From positions 37,931,501 to 37,995,500 of the forward strand of contig NC_065886.2 of assembly GCF_932274485.2 (NCBI RefSeq): a stretch of 64,000 bases of DNA, given 5' to 3'. This document shows, one piece after another, positions 54,254 through 64,000 of the stretch. The stretch's first letter is position 1, and each line of letters starts with the position of its first letter. The stretch is from Patella vulgata. Lineage: Eukaryota; Mollusca; Gastropoda; Patellidae. The notes beneath the pieces are model-generated. The model was not told the DNA's origin. It was given only the letters and a program-made list of their open reading frames with translations, and ran no database searches. A program made the translations under genes and the position numbers.

Positions 54254-54530
54254 GTCGGGGTTGAGTTGCCAAATGGGTGAGGTTTCGATTCCCAAGGAGT
54301 AGGGTCGCCTGTCCAACCTCGTCCCCCGGTTTCTTTCCACTGCTAAAGACAGTATGCGCTAGTGAATTATTGAAATCAAATTTAACCATATGTTAGTCCG
54401 GTTTCTTCCCACTGCTAAAGACCCCTACGCGCAAGCGAATTATTGAAATAACATTGAATCATATGTTAGTACCGAAATTTCATAGTTTATACCGAGTGGA
54501 CGTCAAACCTCGTTTCTCTATATATATAAA
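54254..54530 (+). mobile_element. SINE-2 with internal duplication
   Basis: 'gaggtttcgattcccaagga', 'gtcgcctgtccaacctcgtc'. The stretch from 'ccggtttctt' to 'catatgttagt' is doubled (54325-54398, 54399-54470), then the tail 'gagtggacgtcaaacctcg'. Confidence 0.85.
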
Positions 54531-54699
54531 TCAAAGTGATTAAAACTGAAGCATGAATTTAGTTAATCAGGCTACCAATCTTGTTTCCAGACTGTCTACA
54601 CATCATGGTTTCCAAATCATCCTTGTCCTTGTCTAGGAACACTCCAAATCGGACGATCTTTATTTATCAAATTAATAGCTTTATTAGTTTAATGGCTTC

Positions 54700-55010
54700 T
54701 TTAAAAATAGTAAACATTATTTATTTCGCAGACATCTACATTAGCCCAGTCGGTGCAGAACAGTGGGACGCTAAACCCCATGTCATGTCATTTCCCAATC
54801 TCTAGCATTGCACTTGTACAAATATTATACATTGTTTATTTTTCAAATATCTGGTATTTTTCCCTTATTAAAACCCCCATCTACATTAGTCCAGTCGGTG
54901 AAGAACAGTGGGACGTTAAACCCACTTTCATTTCATTTTCCAATGTCTAGCATTGTACTTGTAAAACAGTAAATATTGTTCATTTCTCAAATATCTGGTC
55001 TTTGTCTCAT
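54700..55010. repeat. ~155-bp tandem duplication that includes a SINE-1 tail
   Basis: Both units read 'catctacattag(c/t)ccagtcgg', 'aacagtgggacg', 'ttccaatgtctagcattg' and 'ttctcaaatatctggt'. The SINE tail inserted before the duplication. Confidence 0.88.
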
Positions 55011-55379
55011 ATAAAACCCACTGAATGGTCAGTTTGACCTAGAATTATCCCAGATTTGACTAGCCACATTGAAATCTGGAGTGGGTTACGCCTAATGGTC
55101 TCGATTAAGAAAATGACCATATTTTGACCACCTGGCTTGAGTTGTTGATGATCAGACTTATCAGCTAACATTTACTGTTACCACCCCACTTTTAAAATGT
55201 CGGAAAGTCGTCTAATAAAGAGGCTGGTTTGTTACCTAATAGAGGGTGGGGTGCGTGAGGACGGTGGATGGGGAGGGCTGGGGTACATGAGAAGGGTGGG
55301 GTGGGTGTCAGATATATCGGTAATTCCCTTTGATATTTAGATTGAACTGTTCAGATTAATTTTATTTCGAGAGCCAAAT
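55011..55379. other. No gene seen; G-rich patch
   Basis: 55240-55312 is G-rich on the + strand ('gaggacggtggatggggagg'), otherwise unremarkable. Confidence 0.4.
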
Positions 55380-55590
55380 TTAAAATACTTATGATAAATA
55401 AAAATGTAGAAATTTTGGAATGTTTAGGAGAATTTATATACAATTCGTTCCTGTCGCTGTAAAGTATATATGTTTATATAATTATGTCCATGTGTGTATC
55501 CTTTGTTTCGTGTATATTTCTATTATTTTTATTTGTATATGCACATAACCTTGTAAGGTTTTTTATGCAATAAAGTTTCTTTCTGTCTGT
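55380..55590 (+). mobile_element. Probable LINE 3' end, second copy
   Basis: Ends 'gcacataaccttgtaaggtt' and 'ttttatgcaataaagtttc', as at 37940-38143. A SINE-2-like scrap ('gtccaacctcgtgtgttttc') follows to 55634; at 38 kb a SINE-2 follows too. Confidence 0.5.
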
Positions 55591-55650
55591 GTCAATGAGT
55601 GAGGCCACGTGTCCAACCTCGTGTGTTTTCTCCTACTTATATATTGTACC

Positions 55651-57186
55651 AATCTGGTTAAAACACAGATCCTATTTCGTTTCGTTTTTATAGTTCAAAA
55701 TTTCGTTTTACTTGTTTTTGTGTAGGACATCGAAAGTATAAAAAGATAGGTTGCCAGGCAACAAAACATACGCCCACAGCAGCTAAATCGTCCGGCGGTC
55801 GTCAAGGGTTGTCGCATATTTATTCCTTTGTAGGTAATTGGGGGCCTTTACAAGACAGTTCCATACAGATGAGATTATAAATTTTGTCGTTTGAGGGTTT
55901 ACAAGGTTCTACAAACTGAAACAAGGGTCTCAACTTGTTGAAATTTGACAGGCTTTTTCGTTTTACTAATTTAAATAATGAATATAAATTTCATACAGAT
56001 CACATTTGTCATTCAAACGTTCACAATCGCCATAACTCTAGAAATTATTGACGGAAATTGCTGAAATTCAATAGACCTGTTTCACAAATTTAAATGATGC
56101 ATATGAATTTCATACATATCGGATGATAACTATCATCAATTGAGCATTAACAAGGTTTAACAAAGTGAAACAAGAGAAATAACTCTAGAAGTAATTATTG
56201 TAAATTGCTGAAATTCATTAGGCTTCTTCGTTTCCGTAACCTAAATAATGCATATAAATTTCAGAAAGATCGGATGATAACTTTTGACGTGAGAGCGTTC
56301 ACAAGGATCAATAAAGTGAAACAAGGGCCATAACTCTAGACGTAATAAACGGGAATTGCTGAAATTCAAAAAGCTTCTCCGTTTCACTAATCTAAATAAT
56401 GCATATAAATTTCACAAAGATCGAATGATAACTTTTGGCGTTGGAGCGTTCACGAGGATCAATAAAGTGAAACAAGGGTCATAACTCTAGACGTAATAAA
56501 CGGAAATTGCCGAAATTCAATAGGCTTCTTCGTTTCAGTAATCTAAATAATGCATATAAATTTCAGAAAGATCGGATGATAACTTTTGACGTTAGAGCGT
56601 TCACAAGGATCAATAAAGTGAAACAAGGGCCATAACTCTAGACGTAATAAACGGGAATTGCTGAAATTCAATAGGGTTCTTCGTTTCAGCAATCTAAATA
56701 ATGCATATAAATTTCAGAAAGATCGGATGATAACTTTTGACGTGAGAGCGTTCACAAGGATCAATAAAGTGAAACAAAGGCCATAAATCTAGACGTAATA
56801 AACGGAAATTGCCGAAATCCAATAGGCTTCTTCGTTTCAGTAATCTAAATGATGCATATAAATTTCACAAAGATCGAATGATAACTTTTGTCGTTAGAGC
56901 GTTCACAAGGTTCAATAAAGTGAAACAAGGGCCATAACTCTAGACGTAATAAACGGAAATTGCTGAAATTCAATAGGATTCTTCGTTTCACTAATTTAAA
57001 TAATGCATGTAAATGTCAGAAAGATCGGATGATAACTTTTGGCGTTAGAGCGTTCACAAGAAATTGCGGACGACGGACGGACGGACCGACAGACGGACGG
57101 ACGGGGGCGACGGCAATATACGTCCACATTTCAATGTGGGCGTATAAAAACGAAACGAAATATAGATCTGTATTTTAATCAGATTG
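55651..57186 (-). mobile_element. MITE 'TTTCGTTTCGTTTTT' family, reversed, split by another element
   Basis: Left end 'aatctggttaaaacacagat' plus 'cctatttcgtttcgttttt'; right end 'aaaaacgaaacgaaatatag' plus 'atctgtattttaatcagatt'. Left inner sequence 'atagttcaaaatttcgtttt' is the reverse complement of the right side of 42970-43300. The remaining MITE is only ~150 bp; the rest is the inserted element. Confidence 0.85.
55744..57136 (-). mobile_element. Palindrome-headed element with ~150-bp tandem core, nested
   Basis: Reverse orientation of the 4626-6873 family: it opens with the 3' end ('ggttgccaggcaac', 'catacgcccac') and closes with the head ('ggcgacggcaatatacgtcc', 'acatttcaatgtgggcgta'), preceded by (ggac)n. 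The core has about eight 150-bp units from 55860 to 57060 with 'ccataactctagacgtaata', 'aatgcatataaatttcagaa' and 'gatcggatgataacttttga'. 'tataaaaa' on both sides fits an 8-bp target duplication but also overlaps the element's own edge. Confidence 0.85.
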
Positions 57187-57937
57187 ATATTGTACAAGAT
57201 GTTAGTCCAGAAATGACCTAGCTTGTGTTGAATAAACTAAACTCAAGACGAGAATTTTAGCTATTAGAATCTTAGACTATTGACGTGAAAACGAATCTGA
57301 CTGAACAGCGTTTATCGTAACCTACATCACATCTGTACACATCATCGCGGTTTGTAACATGACTTTAAGAAGTTTTTTTGGCTGTTATAACAGCTGCTAT
57401 TGTCAGATTTTTTTTTCCTGTTTGAGTCATGAAAATACATGGCATTTTTTTTTTTTGGAACTGCATCTTAAAATATTATATGACCCAGTTTCTTTTTCTT
57501 ATATGTTTATTTGCTCCCAATGTAACAACGATATTTCATTGTCGTAATTTACTTTTTTCAACATTCAGACCAATATAGACTGCCATATTCTTTTTTATAT
57601 TTGATAGATTCCCAAACCCGTTGAAGGGGTTCGAGTTGTACCCGGTTTTGATTGGTGCATTTAAGATCATGCACAACCATCTTTATGTTTCTGTACTTTT
57701 TTAGAATATATTTCAATTATATCCCCTTACATTACAATGACGTCAAGGGTTATAATAGCTCATTTTTTTTTATTTCATCTTCTAAATTACTATATTATGG
57801 ATATCACTTTTAAGCTTTTATATATTTGTACATTACGTAAATGATATTTTTTAAAATTTGCTTTTATTTTTATGTGTCTTCATTGTGCCGACTAGTGCAA
57901 ATAAATTTGACGCTAAACCAATTTATGACTTGGGGAA
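57187..57937. other. No gene seen
   Basis: 57206-57235 is a SINE-2 tail scrap ('agtccagaaatgacctagct'). The rest is AT-rich; 57893-57926 has a 'gacgctaaaccaattt' phrase faintly like the SINE tails. Confidence 0.4.
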
Positions 57938-57939
57938 GG

Positions 57940-58203
57940 GGTGGGGTGGCCTAATGGTTAACGCGTGCGCGTTGCATCATAAAGTCTGTCACTGAGTCAA
58001 GTGGCTTGTAGGTGACAATGAGTAGGGTCGCCTGCAAACCTTGATGGTTTCCCCAGGTCCTCTGGTTTCCCCCTACTGCTAAAGTTCCCTACGCGCAAAC
58101 GAATTAATAAAATAAAATGTAACTATATGTTGGTCCCGAAATTACTTAGTTTGTGTCGAGTGGATGTTACCCCCTCCCCCTCTCTCTCTCTCTCTCTCTC
58201 TAT
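57940..58203 (+). mobile_element. SINE-2, full length
   Basis: Head 'ggggtggcctaatggttaac', 'ataaagtctgtcactgagtc', body 'gagtagggtcgcctgcaaac', tail 'gtgtcgagtggatgttaccc' and (CT)n. Confidence 0.9.
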
Positions 58204-58502
58204 CATATTGCCTCTTTATGGGAAGAGTCGTTAAAGTAATCCTAACCCAGTTTTTAATTATTAAATCTACTAATTGAGTAGGCGGTCTATGTTTATAAGC
58301 GTCTCACTGTTTGATGTTTGATAAATGTTTATAGCTGACGTTAATTAAGATATTCTCCTAGATAAAGTTGTATATAAATACAGATAAATTACTCATAAAT
58401 CATAAACATATATACACCATAAATAAATATATTAACATATAACCTTAGATTATCTTGGGTTCGTAAAATTCTGGTCCAGACCATTCTCTATAGAGTGCCG
58501 TA
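58204..58502. other. No gene seen
   Basis: AT-rich spacer between two SINE-2 pieces. Confidence 0.4.
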
Positions 58503-58545
58503 CCAAAATGACCTAGTTGTTATCGAGTGCACGTAAATACCACCC
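58503..58545 (+). mobile_element. SINE-2 tail scrap
   Basis: 'ccaaaatgacctagttgtta' plus 'tcgagtgcacgtaaa'. Confidence 0.6.
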
Positions 58546-58759
58546 ATCTAGCTTCTCTCCATCTCTCAATATCTCCCAAATGCAAGTAGTGATCGGTGTG
58601 GTACACGGGGTAAAATATGGTTACTGGCATTACTCTTTCCACAACGACTCTCATTTCAGGAGTTCACATAGACTGGTATATATTACACTCCATGAACAAT
58701 TTAAGGATCGCGTTTTACATAACGAGCAAGCATATAGTCAAAAAGAACTTTGCGGATTT

Positions 58760-58945
58760 TTCACTTGGCTCCTTACTTGTCAGGGGTGGTACCTGTCAGG
58801 CTTACAAGTAAATTATGCCCAACTGTTCGAAAAACAGAGTTCCATCTGTGTACATATTGGCATTGTACATGGAAGAACTGTTGGCAGTTTTAATTCGAAG
58901 ACGCTGCTGACTGAACAAAATTATCCTTCTTGCCTTACGCATAGA
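58760..58945 (+). mobile_element. Old SINE-1 copy
   Basis: 'cttacttgtcaggggtggta', 'tccatctgtgtacatattgg', 'gttggcagttttaattcgaa'. A 162-codon open frame across it (58517-59005) is a product of SINE decay, not a gene. Confidence 0.6.
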
Positions 58946-59212
58946 TACATGTACCATGCTAGTCTCACAATGATCACAGTATCTTCATCCCATAACGGCC
59001 AATAGTTGAAACATTTAGAATTTCCTTTTACAAAATTGCTGGAGTTGTATCGGCAACAAAACGTAACTCTATCATTGAAAAATAGAGCAAAAGATATTCC
59101 TCAAACGATTTTCTAGTAAAAATGTCAATTCGTTATCTAGGGGATTTAATTTGTCTTACATAGTAGTTCCTTATTTTTGCAAACCAGTCAAAAGATTCGG
59201 GGAGGAGATCTA

Positions 59213-59247
59213 GAACAGTAGGATGTTAAACCTCATTTCATTCGTAG
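59213..59247 (+). mobile_element. SINE-1 tail scrap
   Basis: 'gaacagtaggatgttaaacc' and 'tcatttcatt'. Confidence 0.65.
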
Positions 59248-59615
59248 GTCTAAAGGTTAAAGGATCATTATAGTGATGAACATTTGAACCAATGAATCTT
59301 GAGTCCATCAAGGTGAAAATGTACAGACAAAACAAAAATATAGAAAATCGCATTCTAAATAAGAGCACATGATGTAATACGGAAAATAGGGTAACAGAAG
59401 ATAATAGAGCCCATATTAAAAAATTCGAAAGTCTAAAGTTTAAAGGATGGTGGGTAACTTTCGATATTCGAACCAATGAATCTTCGGTCAACCAAGATGA
59501 AAATGTGCAAACAAAACCAAAAATATAGAAATCGCATGCTAAATAATTGTACATGGACTGTAAGGCAGGAACAAGGAAGATATCGGGGCCTATATTGAAA
59601 ATACGATGGCTATCG
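59245..59615. repeat. ~185-bp tandem duplication
   Basis: 'gtctaaaggttaaaggat' ... 'gaaccaatgaatctt' ... 'aaaatatagaaaatcgcat' ... 'atagagcccatatt' recurs as 'gtctaaagtttaaaggat' ... 'gaaccaatgaatctt' ... 'aaaatatagaaatcgcat' ... 'tcggggcctatatt'. Confidence 0.8.
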
Positions 59616-60300
59616 AAAAAAACTCACCTTAAATTTGACCACACTTTATAATGTTATCTATACAGCAATCTTAAACACGGTGCATAATCCTCGTCTAGAT
59701 TGCTGCTGCCAGCTGTTGGAAAACTTGTAAAAGATAGTCCAACTGGGTTTACTTGCATTCAGAGAATGAGATTGATGTCGGGTTTACAGTGAAGAATTAG
59801 AAACCGTTAGATGGAAAAGAAGTGTCTATATATTTATAGTATAGAGGGCTCACTGCAGCTAACGTATGTTCTTACAATAAAGTTTCCTGGAGAATCGTTC
59901 TGATCGTCTTTCAACTGAAACGACCACTATTTCACCACAGTACCTTGAACAACATAAACTTAGAACTTGGTATTAGTATATTTCTTGGTTTGGAAAAATC
60001 ATCAGTATCAAATAGCTTCTTTATAGTCTTTGGCTTGAGAAAAATGATCTTTGGACAATTGGGACGAACGAACAAACGAAAGAACGAATGAATGAATGAA
60101 CCGTATTTGGGTTTTTTTAGACAACATAAGGTAATAATTTCTATGAATGGGTGTACAATAACACCAAGCAGATCTTGCAGGGGACGCACTCAACTCCACA
60201 AAATAGTAAAAAAAAAGAAGAAAGAATGATTTAATAAATAAAGTTATTTTATAATTCACTCTATAATCAAAATGTCATTCACAGTCCTTCAGTCCATATT
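59616..60300. other. No gene seen
   Basis: Reverse frames at 59932-60259 are low-complexity (Phe/Ser-rich) and unsupported; 'gaacgaacaaacgaaagaac' at 60064-60100 is a short simple repeat. Confidence 0.4.
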
Positions 60301-60303
60301 AAA

Positions 60304-60405
60304 CTTACGTTGTCTGTCTATAACTAGCTCCTAGCTCCGCATACTTACGTCGTCTGTCTACAACTAGCTCCGCTTACTTACGCTGTCTGTCTACAACAAA
60401 ATACT
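60304..60405. repeat. ~40-bp tandem repeat, three units
   Basis: 'acttacgttgtctgtctata' plus 'actagctcc' recurs as 'acttacgtcgtctgtctaca' and 'acttacgctgtctgtctaca'. Confidence 0.8.
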
Positions 60406-60456
60406 TTCGGGACTAAAAACGGATTAGAACCACATTACAAAATAGTATATTTATAG

Positions 60457-60722
60457 GGATCACGTGGCTAAGAGGATAAGACGCTGGCTCGCTAGCCTGG
60501 AGGTCGGGTGTTCGATCCCTGCATTGGCCGAGAAAGTTCATCCAGATTTTCCGGCGTGGTTTTCCCCTTGTCGGTGATGCAGGACGGAGGGTCTGACAAG
60601 GACAGCTGTCTAGTCGTTCGGATGGGACGAAAAACCGAGGTCCCGTGTACACATTTGCGTGCACGTAAAAGATCCCTTGGCAGTTGGAATTCGATATAAG
60701 ACTAGGCCATAGCGCGACTAAA
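60457..60722 (+). mobile_element. SINE-1, best-preserved 5' two thirds
   Basis: Head 'atcacgtggctaagaggata' (A-box-like), B-box region 'gtgttcgatccctgcattgg', 'ccgagaaagttcatccagat', 'gttcggatgggacgaaaaac', 'cacatttgcgtgcacgtaaa', 'gcagttggaattcgatataa'. It is cut after 'aggccatagcgc', where another repeat begins. Confidence 0.92.
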
Positions 60723-60905
60723 CTAGGGCTGTCCTGAGGCTGAAATTTGGTGTATAGGGGTAACTGGGATCGGGGATTAACATAGGCCTGGTGGCAATGG
60801 GCTACGACTTCCGGTTTCGGATTTAGACCCCCCGCCCTCCCCCCCCCCCCTCGGCTTTGGGTCACGGCGAATTACGTCCCCGGGCGAAGCGGGGCATCCT
60901 TCTGT
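60721..60905 (+). repeat. Dispersed repeat with GC-rich tail
   Basis: 60721-60812 matches 9684-9777 in reverse complement ('gaaatttggtgtataggggt'). It continues into a C-run and 'cgggcgaagcggggcatcct', far richer in GC than the surroundings. Family unknown. Confidence 0.65.
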
Positions 60906-61240
60906 CTGTCATAAATCGAACTAAAATCGTATTATAAAAGTGTGCTAGTGTGTAATGGCTTTAGTTTTGGCACAATTGTTTACGCAATGGTATATATTTG
61001 ACCCAGTTGGCAATAGTATTCTGTCTAGTAATTACAAAATTCTCTCTATTTTCAGTTACTCGATTAGCGTATGTTATAGTTTTACTTACAATCTGTCAAT
61101 AACAAACAACTCTATATTTCTATTCTGAAACTATATATAGAACAAATCATCTTTAAAGGGGGCAAGCCTTTAACTCAATGTCATCCACAGTCTTCGACAT
61201 TGCAAACACGACACACTGGTCAATTTTAATCAACATTAAT
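60906..61240. other. No gene seen
   Basis: No coding or repeat signal recognised. Confidence 0.4.
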
Positions 61241-61406
61241 GTTGTTATTTTACCATGAAAAGATGGGCTTCGGATATCCAATATTTAAGACAAAATAAGA
61301 GTTTTAAAATTGGCACACGAATCGCGTCCCAGAATGCTTTCGAGTGCCATTTGTACTGAAGCGACTCGATCAACGAGGCTAAACATACCCCACAGGGGAA
61401 TATTAC

Positions 61407-61481
61407 CGGTGTAGACTGGAATAACCAGACGCCAAAGATTGTCATTCAATTTGGACTCTTCGCGTATTTCGACAAACATAA
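61407..61481 (-). CDS. Candidate exon of unknown gene
   Basis: On the - strand, acceptor 'gtaatttctaatcag' is followed by 75 nt reading (x)MFVEIREESKLNDNLWRLV and then IPVYT, with one carried base before donor GTAATA. If the donor is not used the frame stays open to 61285 for 64 residues. The stretch is balanced in composition and looks protein-like, but I do not recognise it. A diverged, stop-containing relative lies at 41460-41990, so it could be a duplicated exon, a dispersed repeat or a processed fragment. Confidence 0.3.
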
Positions 61482-61756
61482 CTGATTAGAAATTACAGAA
61501 ATGATTGAAGGTAAATCAGTTTACATACATTCATATTACATTATTATGTGTTGCGACCATTATGTGTTGGGTCCATTTCTAAGTTCCAAAGAATATGAAT
61601 TTAGCTCCTTTAACGTCCCACAAAAAATGTAGATCACTAGTGATAATAGCGAATTGATCATCGTAAAGTGGGCATTTATTGGCATCAGGCGCATCAGAGT
61701 GTTCGTTGAAAATGGGGAGAGGGTCCAATACATAAATTTTAGATCAATAATTAGCT

Positions 61757-62060
61757 ATTTAAAGATGCATTATCTACTTATAGCAGGTCTTTTACCTGGC
61801 TTTAAATCTTATATAAATTAATGTATAAATTATTCGCATGACAAGCCTATATCATCGGAAGGCCTAAATTTAAATGGATTTGAACAGTCGTGAGATATAA
61901 AAATTTAACGATAAAATGGATGATAGTAAACTACATCTTCAAACAGTCGAAACTTCGCTCAGAACACAGTGATTCGAATGAAATTTTCATTATTTTCATT
62001 TTTCATTATCTAATTTAGAACTATTATAGCTTATCTAAATCTTACATAATGCACCTTTAA
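61757..62060 (+). mobile_element. MITE 'AAAGATGCATTATGTAAGA' family, copy 5
   Basis: Left end 'atttaaagatgcattatcta', right end 'aatcttacataatgcacctt'. The interior is shorter but collinear with copy 1. Confidence 0.85.
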
Positions 62061-62333
62061 CGAAGCAAAAGACATTTATTTTACGGGTTCTTCAATAGAT
62101 CTCTAAATTCGGCAAAATACCAACTGGATGGGAAAGCTCATACATACATTATGTAACGTTTTTATACAAGTGTCACCTCATATCCGTGATGTACAAAAGG
62201 AAAGATTCTAGCTGCATACGTCAGCTTTCAGAAGAAAATGTTCCAGTCAGAATCTGCATTCGAGGTCCCCAACTAGAATGGAGATGATTTTTAATAGGTA
62301 GTTGAATATAATATTATAACTTTTATTTTGAAG

Positions 62334-62441
62334 ATGTGGAACGGTGTAGAAATTGGGGGTAATCCAAATGTAAGTCTCGAATGGCGAGAATGTTTTAAAA
62401 TGGCAGACTTACCGCCCCCTCATCCAACTTGGTTCACAGAG
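62334..62441 (+). CDS. Candidate exon of unknown gene, + strand
   Basis: After 'cttttattttgaag' a 108-nt open stretch reads MWNGVEIGGNPNVSLEWREC, then FKMADLPPPHPTWFTE, ending at GAG before donor GTAATG. It is exactly 36 codons, phase 0 at both ends if the frame is as read, with three Trp and a Pro-rich patch, unlike the surrounding AT-rich sequence. The acceptor tract is modest. No other exon of the same gene was found, and the family is not recognised. It could also be a first exon starting at ATG 62334. Confidence 0.45.
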
Positions 62442-63965
62442 GTAATGCGAAAGCCTTCTTTTAACTCTGCAGAAGATGACTCACCGTTAATGTCACGTGC
62501 ATCATAGGTCTACACGTGACATTACAACATACATTGTTTACATCGGGCGTAGTGTAACACATGCTGGTCCGAGCACAATGCTGCCTTTTACTCACTGTAC
62601 GCCTTCGCCTACTATTTTATGTACCCATTACACAAATAGGAAATATTTCTTATCCAGATATACTTCCAACACATTTATTTATTTTTCCTAGAATTTAAAA
62701 AGCTAATTAACTCGCCCCGGTGTCACCCCTTTCAATGATAGTAGCGGCCAAGTGAATATTCACTGCTGATCAGTTTGTTATAGGCACAGGCACCCCACCT
62801 CCAATACCGGAGGCAACAGCTTACTTACAGGGTCAGAGGGTAATTACATAGGTCCAAAATGAAAAAAAAAATATTGTTTTATGCTAAAGAAATTGGTGAA
62901 TCTGTAACTTACATTGAATCAGTATCATGGCAAATAGATTAGATATATATAGTACACTATTATTATTACCATTAAGCTGACAAGTTTATATTTATAGTTC
63001 AAGTCTGTTTTATACTTACTACACTGTACCATATAAATATAATAATAAACTCTTCTATATATGACGGGGATAATGTTAAACAGAAACCACGTTAAACCAA
63101 CATTCTGACCCAATCCATAATTTCTCAAATTTTTGACAGTGATTTTATTTTTGGGGTGTGGGGGTGGATTGGGGTGTCGGTGGGGGTATCAAAAATGTCC
63201 TACATCTAAACTCTAAACTCTTCTTGTAGTCATTACTCTAAATTCTATCCATCCTCCAAAATCAAGGATACATACAACATAAATTAAGGGTGCAGAAAAC
63301 CTTTTTTTTTATGAATAAACCCCCATTCTAACACAATTCAGTATTTCCCATATATTTTACAGTAATATTTTGGGGGTATTAAAAATGTTTTAGGTCTTGA
63401 CTCTGCTTGTGGTCATTGCCCTGGGGGTACGCCTACCTTGTTAGACCGCGGTTTGGCTTAGAGAGACGGTTAGGGTTACAAACCTGTTGTGCCAATCGTC
63501 GTGCATTTGCTTGTCCTTTACCCATCCTGTACAGTTTAAATACAAGGGTAAATATGGCACAATTTAAGGGTGCTGAAAAGTAGTGCAAGCCGAAACTTTT
63601 TCATGAGTAAGTCGCCATCGCAAAAGCACCATTCTCATATTTTTTGGCAAGTCAATCGATAATCGATAATCTCCAGTAATCGCCCGTACACAAATAAAAC
63701 TAAACTAAAATACAAATAAGACGTGGATGTGAGTATTGATAACAACTTAAAATCTTATAAATTTCACGAATACATAATCCAGCATTAGTCGACAAATAAT
63801 CATTTGAAAATTTCGTTTTTGTGTATAATTGAAAAGGGTTCACGTGATTGACACATAAACTCGACAGTAAATAAAGTTTATCAGTCTGATTCTGATTGTG
63901 TGAAGAAGTAAAAACTATGGAATTAGAGTAGTCTGAATCCTTCAAATGTAACTTGTTAACTAGAG
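62442..63965. other. No gene seen; diverged duplication
   Basis: Around 63150-63300 and 63368-63620, 'tttggggt', 'atcaaaaatgt', 'gtagtcatt' and 'ttaagggtgcagaaaa' style blocks recur with heavy divergence. No coding exon was recognised. Confidence 0.45.
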
Positions 63966-64000
63966 TTACCCCGCGTTGACCGAGAAACTCGATGGGGACA
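63966..64000 (+). mobile_element. SINE-1 fragment at window edge
   Basis: 'cgcgttgaccgagaaactcg' plus 'atgggga' matches the segment after the B-box region of SINE-1; it continues past the window. Confidence 0.6.

Noticed and set aside
4626-57136. Calling the palindrome-headed elements Helitrons
   Set aside because: The tandem core is suggestive, but I see no proven CTRR-type end with an upstream hairpin and no A/T insertion pattern, so class is left open.
58517-59005. 162-codon open frame on the + strand
   Set aside because: Its second half aligns with a decayed SINE-1 and its start with a SINE-2 tail; no splice signals or domain.
60413-60865. 150-codon reverse frame
   Set aside because: It is the complement of a SINE-1 plus the GC-rich repeat; other SINE-1 copies give similar peptides.

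Overview
The window is animal nuclear DNA. It is AT-rich, its genes are split by canonical GT-AG introns, and it is crowded with short interspersed repeats. The two recognisable genes, together with tRNA-headed SINEs and tandem-core elements of a style known from snails and bivalves, point to a mollusc, most likely a gastropod. I cannot fix the species.

Two host genes are clear. On the + strand, 1718-9067 carries the last six coding exons (285 residues) of an MGAT4A/B-type N-acetylglucosaminyltransferase, the Golgi enzyme that adds the beta-1,4 GlcNAc branch to the alpha-1,3 mannose arm of N-glycans; its earlier exons lie left of the window. On the - strand, 20469-30210 carries six exons of an otopetrin proton channel, with a probable start exon at 50162-50229. 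All junctions keep phase and give about 644 residues with twelve hydrophobic segments. The genes converge; their stop codons are about 11.4 kb apart. Candidate exons of unknown membership lie at 46042-46164 (-), 61407-61481 (-) and 62334-62441 (+).

Layout: 1-1717 repeat fragments; 1718-9067 MGAT4 exons, with a 2.2 kb tandem-repeat element in the intron between exons 2 and 3; 9.1-20.4 kb intergenic or 3'UTR sequence with MITEs, SINEs and an array of stem-loop repeats; 20.4-30.2 kb otopetrin body; 30.2-50.2 kb its proposed first intron, packed with SINEs and TIR elements; 51.2-52.2 kb a 140-bp tandem array just upstream of the start exon; 52.5-61 kb repeats, including one element nested in another; 61.2-62.5 kb two exon-like stretches; the remainder shows no gene.

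Most of the window is repeat. SINE-1 and SINE-2 have different tRNA-like heads but the same last ~19 bases. At least six TIR (MITE-like) families occur, one with near-perfect 38-39 bp inverted ends. A family of longer elements starts with a terminal palindrome and carries tandem cores of about 330 or 150 bp. No rRNA, functional tRNA gene, CRISPR array or intact autonomous transposon was seen. The two genes have no evident functional link. All calls come from reading the sequence; no database search was run.
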